DNA from: Qipengyuania profundimaris
GTDB taxonomy: Bacteria > Pseudomonadota > Alphaproteobacteria > Sphingomonadales > Sphingomonadaceae
Reading direction: 5' to 3'
Assembly (NCBI RefSeq): GCF_030717945.1
Contig: NZ_JAVAIM010000001.1
Span: 61,131-125,130 of the forward strand
DNA: 64,000 bases
The notes beneath the pieces are model-generated. The model was not told the DNA's origin. It saw nothing but the letters and a program-made list of their open reading frames with translations, and did no database searches. Below, piece by piece: positions 43,063 through 53,056 of the stretch (the stretch's first letter is position 1; the number at the start of each line of letters is the position of its first letter). The position numbers and the translations under genes are program-made.

Positions 43063-43977
43063 TCACGCCGCGATGGCGAACTGTTTCGAGCAAAAGGCGC
43101 AATCGACGAGGATCATGCCCTGATCGTCGCGCATGTCCGCCCGGTCTGCTTCCGGGAAACGCGCAATCACTTCCTTGTAATGCTCGATCGAGCAACGGCA
43201 GCCGCGCGCGATCTGCGCACCGCGCTGGATGCGCACTTCCTCTTCCTCGTGAAACAGGCGCCACACGATCGCTTCGAGCGAGAGCGCAGGGTCGAGGAGT
43301 TCATCGTGCCGGATCGAGCCAGCCATGACAGCGACGTGCTCCCACTCGGGGTGATCGAGACGCGCGTGCAACCGCTCGCGCCCCTCCTCGCCATCGGGCA
43401 AATGCTGGATGAGAAGTCCGGCTGCCGAGCAGGAGGCCCCATCGCCGCGTACAGCGCAGCGGATCATCGTCGGCACCTGTTCCGACTGTAAGAAGTAATT
43501 CTCGCAAGCCTGCGAGAGACTGTCGCCTTCGAGTGGTACGATCCCCTGATAGCGTCCGCGTCCGTCGGCCATGTCGAAAGTGATCGCGAGATAGCCCTTT
43601 CCGAAGAGCGCGAATAGCGACGGGTTCGCCCCGAGTTCGGCAAGCCGAGCCTCGTCGTAATCGACGTATCCCCGCAGGTTTCCGTCCTTGAAATCGCATA
43701 CCAGGAGATTGACCGCGCCCGCCTCGGTCTGGGCCTGCATGGTCACCTGCGATCCATCGTCCTTCAGCAGGCCACCCATGAGGCTGGCGAGCACTAGTGC
43801 TTCCGCAAGAAGATGAGTGATCGGCGCAGGGTAGTCGTGCGCCGACAGGATCTCGTCGAGCACCGAGTCGAGGCGGACGACGCGTCCCCGCGCGTTGCGC
43901 GACGGGATCGTGAAGCCGAGCAGTTGCCCGGCGTAGGTTTCGTCGGAATGGGGGGTGGTCTGGTCCATCGCGCCCAT
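43063..43977 (-). CDS. hslO: Redox-regulated chaperone Hsp33
   Basis: Hsp33 is a holdase that is activated by oxidation and holds unfolding proteins. The 304-residue protein has the N-terminal substrate domain (about 20-230) and the C-terminal zinc redox switch with cysteines in CRCSIEHY (about 262-264) and CAFC (about 295-298), that is C-x-C and C-x2-C. Start may be the ATG at 43977 or the one 9 bases later. It follows argD-argF with 33 bases spacing, an order common in alphaproteobacteria. Confidence 0.95.
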   Translation of the reverse strand: MGAMDQTTPHSDETYAGQLLGFTIPSRNARGRVVRLDSVLDEILSAHDYPAPITHLLAEALVLASLMGGLLKDDGSQVTMQAQTEAGAVNLLVCDFKDGNLRGYVDYDEARLAELGANPSLFALFGKGYLAITFDMADGRGRYQGIVPLEGDSLSQACENYFLQSEQVPTMIRCAVRGDGASCSAAGLLIQHLPDGEEGRERLHARLDHPEWEHVAVMAGSIRHDELLDPALSLEAIVWRLFHEEEEVRIQRGAQIARGCRCSIEHYKEVIARFPEADRADMRDDQGMILVDCAFCSKQFAIAA

Positions 43978-44010
43978 ATGGGTGGCGCGACAAGGATTAA
44001 CAGAGGCGGG

Positions 44011-44955
44011 TCAAAGGCGTCCGAAACACCAAAGCAGAATGGATTTCTGCGCGTGGATGCGGTTTTCCGCCTCATCGAAGACCACGGACTGTTCGCCCTC
44101 GAACACCTCCTCGCTCACCTCGTCGCCGACATGGGCGGGCAGGCAGTGGAGGAAACGGGCGTCCGGCTTGGCATGCGCCATCAGGTCTGCATCGACCTGG
44201 AATGGCGCCATCGCAGCGAGCTTGTTGTGGACGTGCTCCTGACCCATCGAGACCCACGTATCGGTGACCACGATATCCGCACCGCTGGCCGCTTCGGCTG
44301 CATCCTGCGTCAACGTCACCTGCGACCCGGCAGCGCGCGCCATCTCGACGAATTCCATCTCGGGCTCGTAGCCCTGCGGCGTGCCGACGCGGACGTTGAA
44401 CTTGAACAGCGCCGCTGCCTCCAGGATAGAATGGAGGACATTGTTGCCATCGCCGAGCCATGCAAGTTCAAGGCCGGGTAGCGCTTTGCCCTGCTCCACC
44501 ATCGTCAGCAGATCGGCAACGATCTGGCAGGGGTGCGAGCGGTCGGTGAGGCCGTTGATCACTGGCACGCTGGCGTGGTGCGCGAGTTCTTCAGCTTTCG
44601 CATGATCGTCGGTCCGAATCATGATCGCATCGACCATACGGCTGAGCACCCGGGCTGTGTCGGCAATGCTTTCGCCGCGCCCAAGCTGGGTAGTGCCCGA
44701 GTCCAGTATCAGCGATGTGCCGCCGAGCTGGCGCATTCCAATATCGAAACTCACTCGCGTGCGCGTCGAATTCTTCTCGAAGATCATGCCAAGCACGTGC
44801 CCTGCGAGCGGCGCGTCCGCGTCGGCCCTGCCCTTGGGCCAATCGCGCCGGGCAGCCTTGCGGTCCTGGGCGTCGGCCAGCATCGCGGCGATCGCATCAC
44901 CGCCTGCATCGGACAGGTCAAGAAAGTTGCGCGGGGCTGCAGTCGGCTCGGCCAT
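44011..44955 (-). CDS. argF: Ornithine carbamoyltransferase
   Basis: Converts ornithine and carbamoyl phosphate to citrulline in arginine synthesis. The 314-residue protein has the carbamoyl phosphate motif [14 protein letters not shown] (about 56-69), [16 protein letters not shown] with H-P-C-Q (about 130-133), the SMG ornithine loop in VSMGQEHV, and [12 protein letters not shown] near the C-terminus. Its ATG shares a base with the argD stop codon (TGATG), so the two are translationally coupled. Confidence 0.97.
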   Translation of the reverse strand: MAEPTAAPRNFLDLSDAGGDAIAAMLADAQDRKAARRDWPKGRADADAPLAGHVLGMIFEKNSTRTRVSFDIGMRQLGGTSLILDSGTTQLGRGESIADTARVLSRMVDAIMIRTDDHAKAEELAHHASVPVINGLTDRSHPCQIVADLLTMVEQGKALPGLELAWLGDGNNVLHSILEAAALFKFNVRVGTPQGYEPEMEFVEMARAAGSQVTLTQDAAEAASGADIVVTDTWVSMGQEHVHNKLAAMAPFQVDADLMAHAKPDARFLHCLPAHVGDEVSEEVFEGEQSVVFDEAENRIHAQKSILLWCFGRL

Positions 44956-46148
44956 CAGGCGGCCTCTGGCACCTGATAGCTCGCCGCACCGGCCGAGAGC
45001 TTGTCGAGGAATTCATCGAATTCCGCTTCGCCCGCCACCAGCGGCGGCAGCACGCGCAGGGTGTTGTCGCCCGCGGCCACCGTCAGCAGCTGGTGATGAT
45101 CGCGCAGGTGGACGAAGAACGGCCGGCTCTCGACCTTCATCTTGATGCCAAGCATCAGGCCCTTGCCGCGCACCAGTTCGAACAGGTCGGGATAATTGCC
45201 GATGAACTGCTCGAGGCGCGCGCGCAGGCGCTCGCCCTTCTCGGTTACCTCGGCGAGAAATTCGTCGTTCGCGACGGCGTCCATCACCGCCGTGCCCGCC
45301 GCCATGGCGAGCGGATTGCCGCCATAGGTCGAACCGTGAGTGCCGAAGCCCATGCCGCGCGCGGCCTTCTCGGTCGCCAGACAGGCGCCGAGCGGGAAGC
45401 CGCCGCCGATGCCCTTGGCAGTCGCCATGATGTCGGGCTCGATGCCGTAATGCTCGTAGGCATAGAGCTTGCCGGTGCGCGCGACGCCGCACTGCACCTC
45501 GTCGAAGACCAGCATGAGATCGTGCTCGTCGCACAGGGCGCGCAGGCCGTTGATGAATTCCTGCGAGGCAGGACGGATGCCGCCCTCGCCCTGAATCGGT
45601 TCGACTAGGAAGCCGGCCGTCTTGTCGCTAACCAGCGCCTTCGCGCTCTCCAGATCGTCGAATTCCGCATATTGGAAACCGGCGAGGAGCGGCATGAAGC
45701 CTTTGTGCATCTTCGCCTGGTTGGAGGCGCTGATCGTTGCCATCGTGCGCCCATGGAAGGCGTTGGTGAAGGTAATCAGCTCGGTCCGGTTAGCATCGCC
45801 ATCCTCGTGCTGGTGATAGGCACGCGCTGTCTTGATCGCGGCCTCGACAGCCTCGGCGCCCGAGTTGGTGAAGAACACCGTATCGGCGAAGGTCTTGTCG
45901 ACGAGCCGCTGCGCCAGCGCTTCGCCTTGCGGGCTGCCGTAGAGGTTGGAGACGTGCATCAGCGTAGCTGCCTGCTGCTGGATCGCGCCGATCAGCCCTT
46001 CGTGGCTGTGGCCCAGCAAATTGACCGCAATCCCGCTCGCGAAGTCGAGATAGCGCGTGCCGTCCTCGTCGATCAAATGGCAATGCTCGCCGCGAACGGG
46101 GCGAACGCCGCAGCGGGGATAGACGGGCATCAGCGGGGTAATCGACAT
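44955..46148 (-). CDS. argD: Acetylornithine aminotransferase
   Basis: A 397-residue class III PLP aminotransferase that makes N-acetylornithine and often also succinyldiaminopimelate. The protein starts [12 protein letters not shown]. Motifs: [70 protein letters not shown] with the PLP aspartate, and the PLP lysine in [17 protein letters not shown] (about residue 250). The frame is open six codons upstream. It leads the argD-argF-hslO operon. Confidence 0.96.
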   Translation of the reverse strand: MSITPLMPVYPRCGVRPVRGEHCHLIDEDGTRYLDFASGIAVNLLGHSHEGLIGAIQQQAATLMHVSNLYGSPQGEALAQRLVDKTFADTVFFTNSGAEAVEAAIKTARAYHQHEDGDANRTELITFTNAFHGRTMATISASNQAKMHKGFMPLLAGFQYAEFDDLESAKALVSDKTAGFLVEPIQGEGGIRPASQEFINGLRALCDEHDLMLVFDEVQCGVARTGKLYAYEHYGIEPDIMATAKGIGGGFPLGACLATEKAARGMGFGTHGSTYGGNPLAMAAGTAVMDAVANDEFLAEVTEKGERLRARLEQFIGNYPDLFELVRGKGLMLGIKMKVESRPFFVHLRDHHQLLTVAAGDNTLRVLPPLVAGEAEFDEFLDKLSAGAASYQVPEAA

Positions 46149-46174
46149 GGGGCCTCCAGCGGGCATGGCTAAAA

Positions 46175-46210
46175 TCGAAAGACAAATGGCGGCCCTTGCG
46201 GAACCGCCAT
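46175..46210 (-). terminator. Terminator-like hairpin after the cold-shock gene
   Basis: On the minus strand ATGGCGG pairs with CCGCCAT (46204-46210 and 46186-46192 on the plus strand) around an 11-base loop and is followed by TTTGTCTTTC. It lies 80 bases beyond the cold-shock gene's stop codon and 37 bases before the argD start. Confidence 0.55.
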
Positions 46211-46288
46211 CTGCGTGTTTGCCAGCGATCTATTGCCTCGCGCGGTCCGGGTCAAACCGGATCGCGGCAAGCCTTCGCACTCCTGCCC

Positions 46289-47044
46289 TTACTCTTGGAC
46301 GGGGACGAGATTGACCGCCGAATATTTGCCGCGTCGGTCGACTTCGAGGTCGAACTCGTAGCGCTCGCCCTCGTCGATACCCGACAGGCCCGAACGCTCG
46401 ACAGCGCTGATATGCACGAAGGCATCCGGCTGGCCATCGTCGCGGGTCAGGAAGCCGAAGCCCTTCATCGAGTTGAAGAACTTGACCGTGCCCGTCGCCT
46501 TTTCGCCGGTCAGCTCGCGCCGCGGAGCAGCGCTCTTCTGCTCGACCGCGATCACATCGCCGACGACCTGGAGGTCTTGCGCCGAAACCTTGCCGCCGCG
46601 ATCGACGAGGTTGAATTCCAGCTCCTGCCCCTCGGCAAGGCCTTCGAGGCCGGCACGTTCGACGGCGCTGATGTGGACGAAGACGTCTTCGCCGCCGGTT
46701 TCCTGCTGGATGAAGCCGAAGCCCTTCTGGCTGTTGAAGAACTTCACCGTGCCTTTGCCGGTGCCGACGACCTGGGCGGGCATGCGGTTGAAACCGCCGC
46801 CACCACCACCGCCGCCGCCACGGTTGCCGCCGCCGAAGCCGCCGCCACCGCCGCCGCGATTGCCGCCACCGAAGCGGTCACCGCCGCCTCCGCCGCCGCC
46901 GAAGCGATCGCCACCGCCGCGATTGTCGCGGAAAGAATCGTGTGGAGCAAAGTCCGCCGGCGGGCCGCCGAACGGATCGAAGCTATCCTCCCCAAAACCA
47001 TCGCGCTTATCCCGTCCGCGACGGCGCCCTTTATCGTAACCCAT
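46289..47044 (-). CDS. Double cold-shock domain protein with glycine-rich RGG-like N-terminus
   Basis: A 251-residue protein with two cold-shock domains (about 94-160 and 180-248). Their RNA-binding faces read [17 protein letters not shown] with DVFVHIS, and [17 protein letters not shown] with DAFVHIS. The N-terminal ~90 residues are disordered: a basic start ([16 protein letters not shown]) followed by glycine runs broken by NR, DRF and NRGG. Double cold-shock proteins are typical of alphaproteobacteria, but this RGG-like extension is long. It likely binds RNA and may condense with it. The ATG at 47044 begins the charged segment. Confidence 0.88.
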   Translation of the reverse strand: MGYDKGRRRGRDKRDGFGEDSFDPFGGPPADFAPHDSFRDNRGGGDRFGGGGGGGDRFGGGNRGGGGGGFGGGNRGGGGGGGGGFNRMPAQVVGTGKGTVKFFNSQKGFGFIQQETGGEDVFVHISAVERAGLEGLAEGQELEFNLVDRGGKVSAQDLQVVGDVIAVEQKSAAPRRELTGEKATGTVKFFNSMKGFGFLTRDDGQPDAFVHISAVERSGLSGIDEGERYEFDLEVDRRGKYSAVNLVPVQE

Positions 47045-47298
47045 AATCCGAACAGTACCTTCGTACAGCCAGTGTTCCTCAATCCCCGGCGCGTCGGCTG
47101 CCTTGCCACGCCGGACCGCGGAGGGTGCGCCCGCAGGGCAGCCCACCGCACATTTCGACACGCATAGCGCGAATCCGCGCGTGTTGCGAATGATTTAGCG
47201 TTCGGATGCCGTCTCGCGCAAAATTGTGACATTTTCGCATGAGGTTCCGCCACGTCGTTTCGCTTGCGCGTCCCCGGCCGGCTTGGCATTGCGACGCC

Positions 47299-48117
47299 AT
47301 GGAAATCATGGCCCTCTTGTCCGACCCCGCAGCATGGCTCGCGCTCCTGACGCTGATTGCGCTGGAAGTCGTGCTGGGCATCGACAATCTCATTTTCATC
47401 GCGATCCTCTCGAACAAGCTGCCCGAGCACCAGCAGCAGAAGGCACGCCGCATCGGCCTCGCTCTCGCGCTGATCCTGCGGATCGGCATGCTGATGCTGA
47501 TCGGTTGGCTGGTCACGCTGCAGACGCCTATCTTCGATCTCGGCATCGTCGGGCCGCCGGTCGAGGGCACGAACAAGGCCAGCTTCGAAACGGCGTTCTC
47601 CGGGCGCGATCTCATCCTCCTCGCAGGCGGCCTATTCCTCCTGTGGAAGGCGACCAAGGAAATCCATCATTCGATGGAGCCGGAGGACGACTCGGGCGAT
47701 CTGCTGGACAAGACACCGGGGGTCGCGGCGGCCGCCACGGCGACTTTCGGCTCTGTGATCGTCCAAATCATCGCGATCGACATGGTCTTCTCGGTCGATT
47801 CGATCCTGACCGCGGTCGGCATGACCGACGACATTCCGATCATGGTCGCTGCCGTGGTCATCACGGTCGGTATCATGATGGTTGCCGCCGATCCGCTGGC
47901 GAAATTCATCGAGAGCAATCCGACGCTGGTCATGCTGGCCTTGGCCTTCCTCGTGATGATCGGCCTCGTCCTGATCGCCGACGGCTTCGGCTTCCATGTG
48001 CCCAAGGGCTATATCTACGCCGCCATGGGCTTCTCGGTCGGCGTCGAGATTCTCAATATCGTCCAGCGCCGCCGCCGTGCGGGGCAGCGTGCCGCAGCCA
48101 AGGGAGAAGCCGCATGA
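47299..48117 (+). CDS. TerC family integral membrane protein
   Basis: A 272-residue TerC/Alx-type protein with seven or so helices. Typical are IALEVVLGIDNLIFIAILSN in the first helix pair, with the conserved acidic and Asn residues, and QIIAIDMVFSVDSILTAVGM in the middle. HVPKGYIYAAMGFSVGVEIL closes it. TerC proteins export manganese or serve metal homeostasis at protein secretion sites; older work linked them to tellurite. Start at 47299 or the ATG at 47308. Its stop overlaps the start of the phosphatase-like gene (ATGA). Confidence 0.92.
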   Translation: MEIMALLSDPAAWLALLTLIALEVVLGIDNLIFIAILSNKLPEHQQQKARRIGLALALILRIGMLMLIGWLVTLQTPIFDLGIVGPPVEGTNKASFETAFSGRDLILLAGGLFLLWKATKEIHHSMEPEDDSGDLLDKTPGVAAAATATFGSVIVQIIAIDMVFSVDSILTAVGMTDDIPIMVAAVVITVGIMMVAADPLAKFIESNPTLVMLALAFLVMIGLVLIADGFGFHVPKGYIYAAMGFSVGVEILNIVQRRRRAGQRAAAKGEAA

Positions 48118-48554
48118 CCGATTTCCGTAAGATCGACGATGGCTTCTTCGCCAGCCCGCAAATTTCCGTGGCCGATGTGTCGCAAGCGGCGGCCATGGGG
48201 ATCGGCACGATCGTGAACAACCGTCCGGAAGGCGAGGCGGACGACCAGCCTGCAGGCAGCGACATCGAATCAGCCACGAAAGCAGCCGGCTTGAACTATG
48301 TCGCGATCCCGATCGGCCACTCGGGTTTCAGCATGCCGCAGGTCGACGCGATGTCGGAAGTTCTCGCCAAGGCCGACCGTCCCGTGCTCGGCTTCTGCCG
48401 CTCGGGCACGCGCTCGACTCTGCTCTGGTCGCTCGCCCAGGCAAAGCAAGGCCGAGATCCGGACGAGATCGCCGCAGCGGCGGAAGCCGGTGGCTATTCG
48501 ATCGATCCCGTCCGCCCGACGGTCGACATGCTTGCGGGCAAATCCAGCGACTGA
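48114..48554 (+). CDS. TIGR01244-type sulfurtransferase/phosphatase (Blh-like)
   Basis: A 146-residue protein with a DSP-PTPase fold. The active-site loop is GFCRSGTRST (C-x5-R, Cys about 95). The N-terminal part reads GFFASPQISVADV and TIVNNRPEGEADDQP, both typical of the TIGR01244 family, annotated as sulfur transferase or beta-lactamase hydrolase-like protein. It is translationally coupled to terC. Whether it acts on phosphate or sulfur substrates is unclear. Confidence 0.85.
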   Translation: MTDFRKIDDGFFASPQISVADVSQAAAMGIGTIVNNRPEGEADDQPAGSDIESATKAAGLNYVAIPIGHSGFSMPQVDAMSEVLAKADRPVLGFCRSGTRSTLLWSLAQAKQGRDPDEIAAAAEAGGYSIDPVRPTVDMLAGKSSD

Positions 48555-49976
48555 TCAGCGACGATAATCGAGCGGCGGGTCGCGATCGCCCAGCAGCGAC
48601 TGGTACTCATACCCTTCGCCCCGCTCCGCGATGAACTCCGCTTTCGCCTGCTCGCGCAGCTGCGGATTGGTGTAGAGCTCGACCGCCGCAAGGATCATGG
48701 CCTTGGCCGCCTGCTGCGTGCCTTTCGCACCGTAGCTATGCCCGCTGGCAGCAACCGCCTGCCAGCTATGCGCCGCCGTGCCAGGCACCCACGTGGCAGT
48801 GCGGACGCTGACCGTCGGCACGGCGCGCGACACGTCGCCGACGTCGGTGGAACCATAACCGGTCTTCACCTCGAATTCCTCCACCTCGCGCGCCTGCGAC
48901 AGATCGGGGGCATCCTCGCCGAAGGATTCGCGGATTTCACGCGCCCAGGCGAGTTCCTCGGCGGTGTATTCGATCGGTTCGAGCTGGTTGAGCTTCTCGG
49001 TCATCATGCGCTGGAGAGACTCTAGTGGCAGGGTGGGATTGTTGCCGTGGATGATCTCCCAGTCGACATCCGTACCGGTGCCCATCGCCGCGCCCTTCGC
49101 CGCAGCCTCGAGCCGGGGCCACAGCGCGCGGACCTCGTCGGCGTCGGAGTGGCGCACGTAATAGAACACTTCGGCGAAATCGGGGACCACGTTCGGGGCC
49201 GCCCCGCCTTCGGTGATGACGTAATGGATGCGCGTATCCATGCTAGTGTGCTCACGCATCATGTTGACCATCATGTTCATCGCCTCGACACCGTCGAGCG
49301 CGCTGCGTCCGCGCTCCGGCGCTCCCGCCGCGTGGGCCGACACGCCGCGGAAACGGAACTTGCCCGAACGGTTGGCGAGGCTCATGCGCGAGGCGGCGGA
49401 ATTGCGGTCCGCCGGGTGCCAGTCGATCACGAAATCGGCATCGTCGAACAGGCCGGCGCGGGTCATATAGACCTTGCCCGATCCGCCTTCTTCCGCCGGA
49501 GTACCGTAGAGCCTGACGCGGCCCGGCGTGCCGGTCGCCTCCAGCCAGTTCCTGATCGCAATCGCCGCGGTGAGCGAGCCTGCACCGAACAAATTATGCC
49601 CGCAGGCGTGACCCGCATGCTTGCCTTCGACCGGATCGCGATTGGGCGAGGTCGACTGGTTGATCCCCGGCAGCGCGTCGAATTCCGCCAGCAGTCCGAT
49701 GACCGGACCGCCACTGCCCCATTCGGCCACGAAGGCCGTCGGAATACCGGCAACGCCCGGCTGGATGGAGAACCCTTCCCGTTGCAATTCGTCCACCAGC
49801 AATCCGCTCGATTGGGTTTCGAGGTAGCCGAGTTCCGCCAGTTCCCAGATTTCGCGCGCGACACGGCTGGTGCGTTCGCTCTCGGCCTCGACTGCGGCGA
49901 TAGGATCGGCCTCTTGCGCGGCTGCGGGCAGCGCGAGCGTCATGGCAGTGGCGGCGAGTAGGACGGCGACTTTCAT
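48555..49976 (-). CDS. Secreted M20-family amidohydrolase (AbgB-like)
   Basis: A 473-residue metallohydrolase with a signal peptide (ALPAAAQ-EA, about residue 21), so periplasmic or secreted. The M20 metal and catalytic motifs appear in GLLAEFDALPGIN, GHACGHNLFGAGSL and TPAEEGGSGKVYM. The dimerisation insert contains HAAGAPERGRSALDGVEAMN. The C-terminal His is in AHSWQAVAASGHSYGAKG. It is closest in layout to aminobenzoyl-glutamate utilisation protein B and similar N-acyl amino acid hydrolases. Substrate unknown. It converges with the phosphatase-like gene with no gap. Confidence 0.88.
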   Translation of the reverse strand: MKVAVLLAATAMTLALPAAAQEADPIAAVEAESERTSRVAREIWELAELGYLETQSSGLLVDELQREGFSIQPGVAGIPTAFVAEWGSGGPVIGLLAEFDALPGINQSTSPNRDPVEGKHAGHACGHNLFGAGSLTAAIAIRNWLEATGTPGRVRLYGTPAEEGGSGKVYMTRAGLFDDADFVIDWHPADRNSAASRMSLANRSGKFRFRGVSAHAAGAPERGRSALDGVEAMNMMVNMMREHTSMDTRIHYVITEGGAAPNVVPDFAEVFYYVRHSDADEVRALWPRLEAAAKGAAMGTGTDVDWEIIHGNNPTLPLESLQRMMTEKLNQLEPIEYTAEELAWAREIRESFGEDAPDLSQAREVEEFEVKTGYGSTDVGDVSRAVPTVSVRTATWVPGTAAHSWQAVAASGHSYGAKGTQQAAKAMILAAVELYTNPQLREQAKAEFIAERGEGYEYQSLLGDRDPPLDYRR

Positions 49977-50042
49977 GCAGAATATCTCCCTGGTCGGCGC
50001 ATGCTTGCCGCAAAATACGCGTCATGCCAAATCGGCATTTGC

Positions 50043-50450
50043 ATGACCCTGCCACCTGCCCTCCTTCAGTTTCTCGGTTCGCTCGCCGCAATCCTCGTGT
50101 TGGCCGCGATTGCTTGGCGATTGAAGCTCGGCCCCGAGCCACGGCTGGACGATGAGAATGCCGCGCGTAGGGCTGCCGACGAAGCCGTCAGCGGCTTCGA
50201 ACCCGTCGCAATCGGGCTGGACAGGGAGGGTCGCGGCGCCCTGTTGCGCGATAGCGGAGGTCGAGTCCTCCTGTTGCGACCACATGGCTCCCACTTCGCC
50301 GGTCGCCTGCTGAGCGATCGGGCAGATGCGCGGATCGAGGATGGCGAGCTTTTTGTCGAGACGGCGGAGAAGCGTTATGGCTCCGCCCGACTCGCGCTTG
50401 CCGACGCTTCAGCTTGGATGCAGGCGATCAAGGCGATAAAGAGCCGCTAA
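50043..50450 (+). CDS. Membrane-anchored hypothetical protein
   Basis: A 135-residue protein with one N-terminal membrane helix (LLQFLGSLAAILVLAAIAW, about 6-24). The soluble domain, about 100 residues, looks beta-rich (FEPVAIGLDREGRGALLRD, GRVLLLRPHGSHFAGRLL). Similar small proteins occur just before sterol desaturase genes in sphingomonads. Function unknown. The stop codon lies 2 bases from the sterol desaturase start, so they form an operon. Confidence 0.65.
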   Translation: MTLPPALLQFLGSLAAILVLAAIAWRLKLGPEPRLDDENAARRAADEAVSGFEPVAIGLDREGRGALLRDSGGRVLLLRPHGSHFAGRLLSDRADARIEDGELFVETAEKRYGSARLALADASAWMQAIKAIKSR

Positions 50451-50452
50451 TC

Positions 50453-51391
50453 ATGCCCGATTTCTCGCCCACCGAACTCGCCGTGCCCGGCTTCGTCGCG
50501 CTGGTCCTGATCGAAATGATCTGGGCTTGGCGTAAGCGGCGCGAGGCCTATGAGCCGCGCGATACGTTGACCAGTTTGGCGTTCGGCCTCGGCAGCACGG
50601 TCAGCGGACTGATCTTCGGCGGGTTGTTCTTCGCGCTGTTCCTGTGGGTGTGGCAGTTCCGCCTGTTCGACATCGGCTGGAGCTGGTGGGCTTTCGCGCT
50701 CTGCTTCGTGCTCGACGATCTCAAATACTACTGGGTCCACCGCTTCGGCCACCGCGTGCGCTGGTTCTGGGCGAGCCATGTGAACCACCATTCCAGCCAG
50801 CATTACAATCTCAGCACCGCACTCCGCCAGACCTGGACCGGCTTCATGACGCTGGGCTTCGCCTTCGCCCTGCCGCTGGTGCTGCTCGGCTTCCATCCGG
50901 GCATGATCGCGCTCGCAGGCGGGTTCAACCTGATCTACCAGTTCTGGATCCACACCGAGGCGATCGACAAGATGCCGCGCTGGTTCGAGGCGGTTATGAA
51001 CACGCCGAGCCACCACCGGGTGCATCATGCAACCAATCCGCGCTATCTCGACCGCAACTACGCGGGAGTCTTCATCGTCTGGGACAAGCTGTTCGGCACG
51101 TTCGAGCCCGAAGTGAAAGACGAGAAGATCCGCTACGGTATCGTCAAGCAGCTCGGCAGCTTCAATTTGCTATGGGCGGTGTTCCACGAATGGATCGGCA
51201 TCGCGCAGGACATGTGGCGCGCGCCGCGGGGCAGCAAGCTCGGCTATCTTCTGCGCGAACCCGGCTGGACGCATGACGGCACCCGCGAGACCAGCGACCA
51301 GATCCGCGCTGCATGGCTGGCACGACAGGCGTCGGACCCTAAACCCGTTTCATCCGAAAACCCGATTGCGGGCGAGGCCGAGGCTGCCTAA
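50453..51391 (+). CDS. Sterol desaturase/fatty acid hydroxylase family protein
   Basis: A 312-residue membrane di-iron enzyme, the second of this superfamily in the window. Histidine clusters are in HRFGHRVRWFWASHVNHHSS (about 98-117) and TPSHHRVHHATNPRYLDRNY (about 184-203). Hydrophobic helices occur near 10-30, 45-68, 75-90 and 135-160. Probably hydroxylates or desaturates a lipid. It follows the small membrane protein by 2 bases and precedes the GMC oxidoreductase by 24. Co-transcription with a GMC oxidoreductase suggests an alcohol or sterol-like substrate, as inference. Confidence 0.88.
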   Translation: MPDFSPTELAVPGFVALVLIEMIWAWRKRREAYEPRDTLTSLAFGLGSTVSGLIFGGLFFALFLWVWQFRLFDIGWSWWAFALCFVLDDLKYYWVHRFGHRVRWFWASHVNHHSSQHYNLSTALRQTWTGFMTLGFAFALPLVLLGFHPGMIALAGGFNLIYQFWIHTEAIDKMPRWFEAVMNTPSHHRVHHATNPRYLDRNYAGVFIVWDKLFGTFEPEVKDEKIRYGIVKQLGSFNLLWAVFHEWIGIAQDMWRAPRGSKLGYLLREPGWTHDGTRETSDQIRAAWLARQASDPKPVSSENPIAGEAEAA

Positions 51392-51415
51392 CCTCTCGAA
51401 TCGAGAGGAGATATC

Positions 51416-53002
51416 ATGGATGAATTCGACGTAGTCGTCGTCGGCGGCGGTAGCGGAGGCAGCGCGGTCGCGGGCCGGCTGGCAGAGGGCGGCAAGCGCG
51501 TGTGCCTGCTGGAGGCCGGGGGGCGTAACAACACCGCCCTGATCAAGACGCCGGGCTTCATGCCCTTTCTCAATGACAAGTCGAATTATCGCTACGAGAC
51601 GGTGCCGCAGAAAGGGCTGAACGGGCGCACCGGTTACCAGCCACGCGGACGCGGGCTCGGCGGATCCTCGGCGATCAACGCCATGGTCTATATCCGCGGC
51701 AACAGCTGGGATTACGACAATTGGGAGGCGCTCGGCTGCTCCGGCTGGAGCCATGACGACGTGCTCCCCTATTTCAAACGCGCCGAACACAATGTGCGGG
51801 GCGAGGATGAATTTCACGGCGACGATGGCCCGCTGTGGGTCAGCGACCAGAAATGGCCCAACCCGGGCAGCCTCGCATTTGTCGAGGCCGCAGCGCAGCT
51901 GCAATTGCCGCGCAACAATGACTTCAACGGAGCCACCCAGGCAGGTTTCGGCCTCTACCAGGTAACGCAAAAGGATGGCGAACGCTGGTCCGCTGCGCGC
52001 GCCTATGTCGAGCCGAAGCGCAAATCGAAAAACCTCGACATCCGCATCGGCGTTACCGTCCAGCGGCTGGTGATCACAGACGGGCGCGTCACCGGCGTCA
52101 CCTATTCGGTAGGCGGGAAGGAGCGCACCGTCTCGGCGCGCGGAGCCGTGGTGCTCTCGGCGGGAGCGTTCAACTCGCCGCAAATCCTGATGCTGTCCGG
52201 TATCGGCCCGGCGGCGCACCTGCGCGAGCACGGGATCGAGGTGAAGCTGGACAAGCCCGCCGTCGGATCGGACCTGCAGGACCACATCGACTACGTCTCC
52301 AGCTGGGAAACGCAGAGCAAGGACTTCATCGGCGACAGCCTGGCGGGCACCGTGCGCATGGCCAAGGCCATCGTCGAGCACCGGCGCAAGCGGACCGGCA
52401 TCATGACCACGCCCTATGCCGAAGCCGGCGGGTTCTGGAAGGTCATGCCCGATGCACCTGCGCCCGATATCCAGTGGCACTTCGTACCCGCCATGCTGGA
52501 GGATCACGGGCGCGAGAAGGTCAAGGGCCACGGCTTCTCATTGCACGCCTGCGTCTTGCGGCCCGAGAGCCGGGGCACCGTGCGGCTCGACAGCCGCGAG
52601 GCGAGCCACGCTCCGCGCATCGATCCGAACTTCCTCGACGACGACCGCGACATCGCCACCTTGCGCGAAGGCGTGCGGCTGTCGCACCGGATCGCTTCCT
52701 CGCCGAGCCTCTCGCGCTACGAGCCGAAGGACCGCTACGCCATCGACCTGGACGACGATGCGCAGCTCGACGAGTTGATCAGAAGCCGCGCCGACACCGT
52801 CTACCACCCGGTCGGCACCTGCCGCATGGGCGCAGATGCGGATGCGGTAGTCGATCCGACGCTGAAAGCGCGCGGGGTCGATGGGCTGTACATCGCCGAT
52901 GCCAGCATCATGCCGCGCCTCGTCAGCGGCAACACCAATGCGCCGAGCATCATGATCGGCGAACGCTGCGCCGACTTCGTGAAGGACGCGTTGGCTGCAT
53001 AG
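51416..53002 (+). CDS. GMC-family FAD oxidoreductase (choline/alcohol dehydrogenase type)
   Basis: A 528-residue glucose-methanol-choline oxidoreductase. The FAD-binding motif is VVVGGGSGGSAVAGRL. The PROSITE-like signatures are RGLGGSSAINAMVYIRG (about 77-93) and GAFNSPQILMLSGIGP (about 250-265). The active-site His and Asn are in YHPVGTCRMG and SGNTNAPSIM. It oxidises an alcohol to an aldehyde; choline is only one of many possibilities. AGAGGAG precedes the ATG. A bidirectional terminator separates it from the convergent TonB receptor gene. Confidence 0.92.
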   Translation: MDEFDVVVVGGGSGGSAVAGRLAEGGKRVCLLEAGGRNNTALIKTPGFMPFLNDKSNYRYETVPQKGLNGRTGYQPRGRGLGGSSAINAMVYIRGNSWDYDNWEALGCSGWSHDDVLPYFKRAEHNVRGEDEFHGDDGPLWVSDQKWPNPGSLAFVEAAAQLQLPRNNDFNGATQAGFGLYQVTQKDGERWSAARAYVEPKRKSKNLDIRIGVTVQRLVITDGRVTGVTYSVGGKERTVSARGAVVLSAGAFNSPQILMLSGIGPAAHLREHGIEVKLDKPAVGSDLQDHIDYVSSWETQSKDFIGDSLAGTVRMAKAIVEHRRKRTGIMTTPYAEAGGFWKVMPDAPAPDIQWHFVPAMLEDHGREKVKGHGFSLHACVLRPESRGTVRLDSREASHAPRIDPNFLDDDRDIATLREGVRLSHRIASSPSLSRYEPKDRYAIDLDDDAQLDELIRSRADTVYHPVGTCRMGADADAVVDPTLKARGVDGLYIADASIMPRLVSGNTNAPSIMIGERCADFVKDALAA

Positions 53003-53010
53003 CAAAGGAC

Positions 53011-53037
53011 AAGGGGCGGGACCGAAGCCCGCCCCTT
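53011..53037. terminator. Bidirectional terminator between GMC and TonB receptor genes
   Basis: AAGGGGCGGG (53011-53020) and CCCGCCCCTT (53028-53037) form a perfect 10-bp stem with a 7-base loop. Short T tracts occur on both strands. It serves two convergent genes. Confidence 0.8.
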
Positions 53038-53056
53038 TCAAGTTTTCTCGCGCCCC

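Noticed and set aside
46196-47167. Plus-strand open frame rich in Ala/Thr opposite the cold-shock gene
   Set aside because: It is the complement of the Gly-rich and cold-shock coding sequence on the minus strand, which has unmistakable domains.
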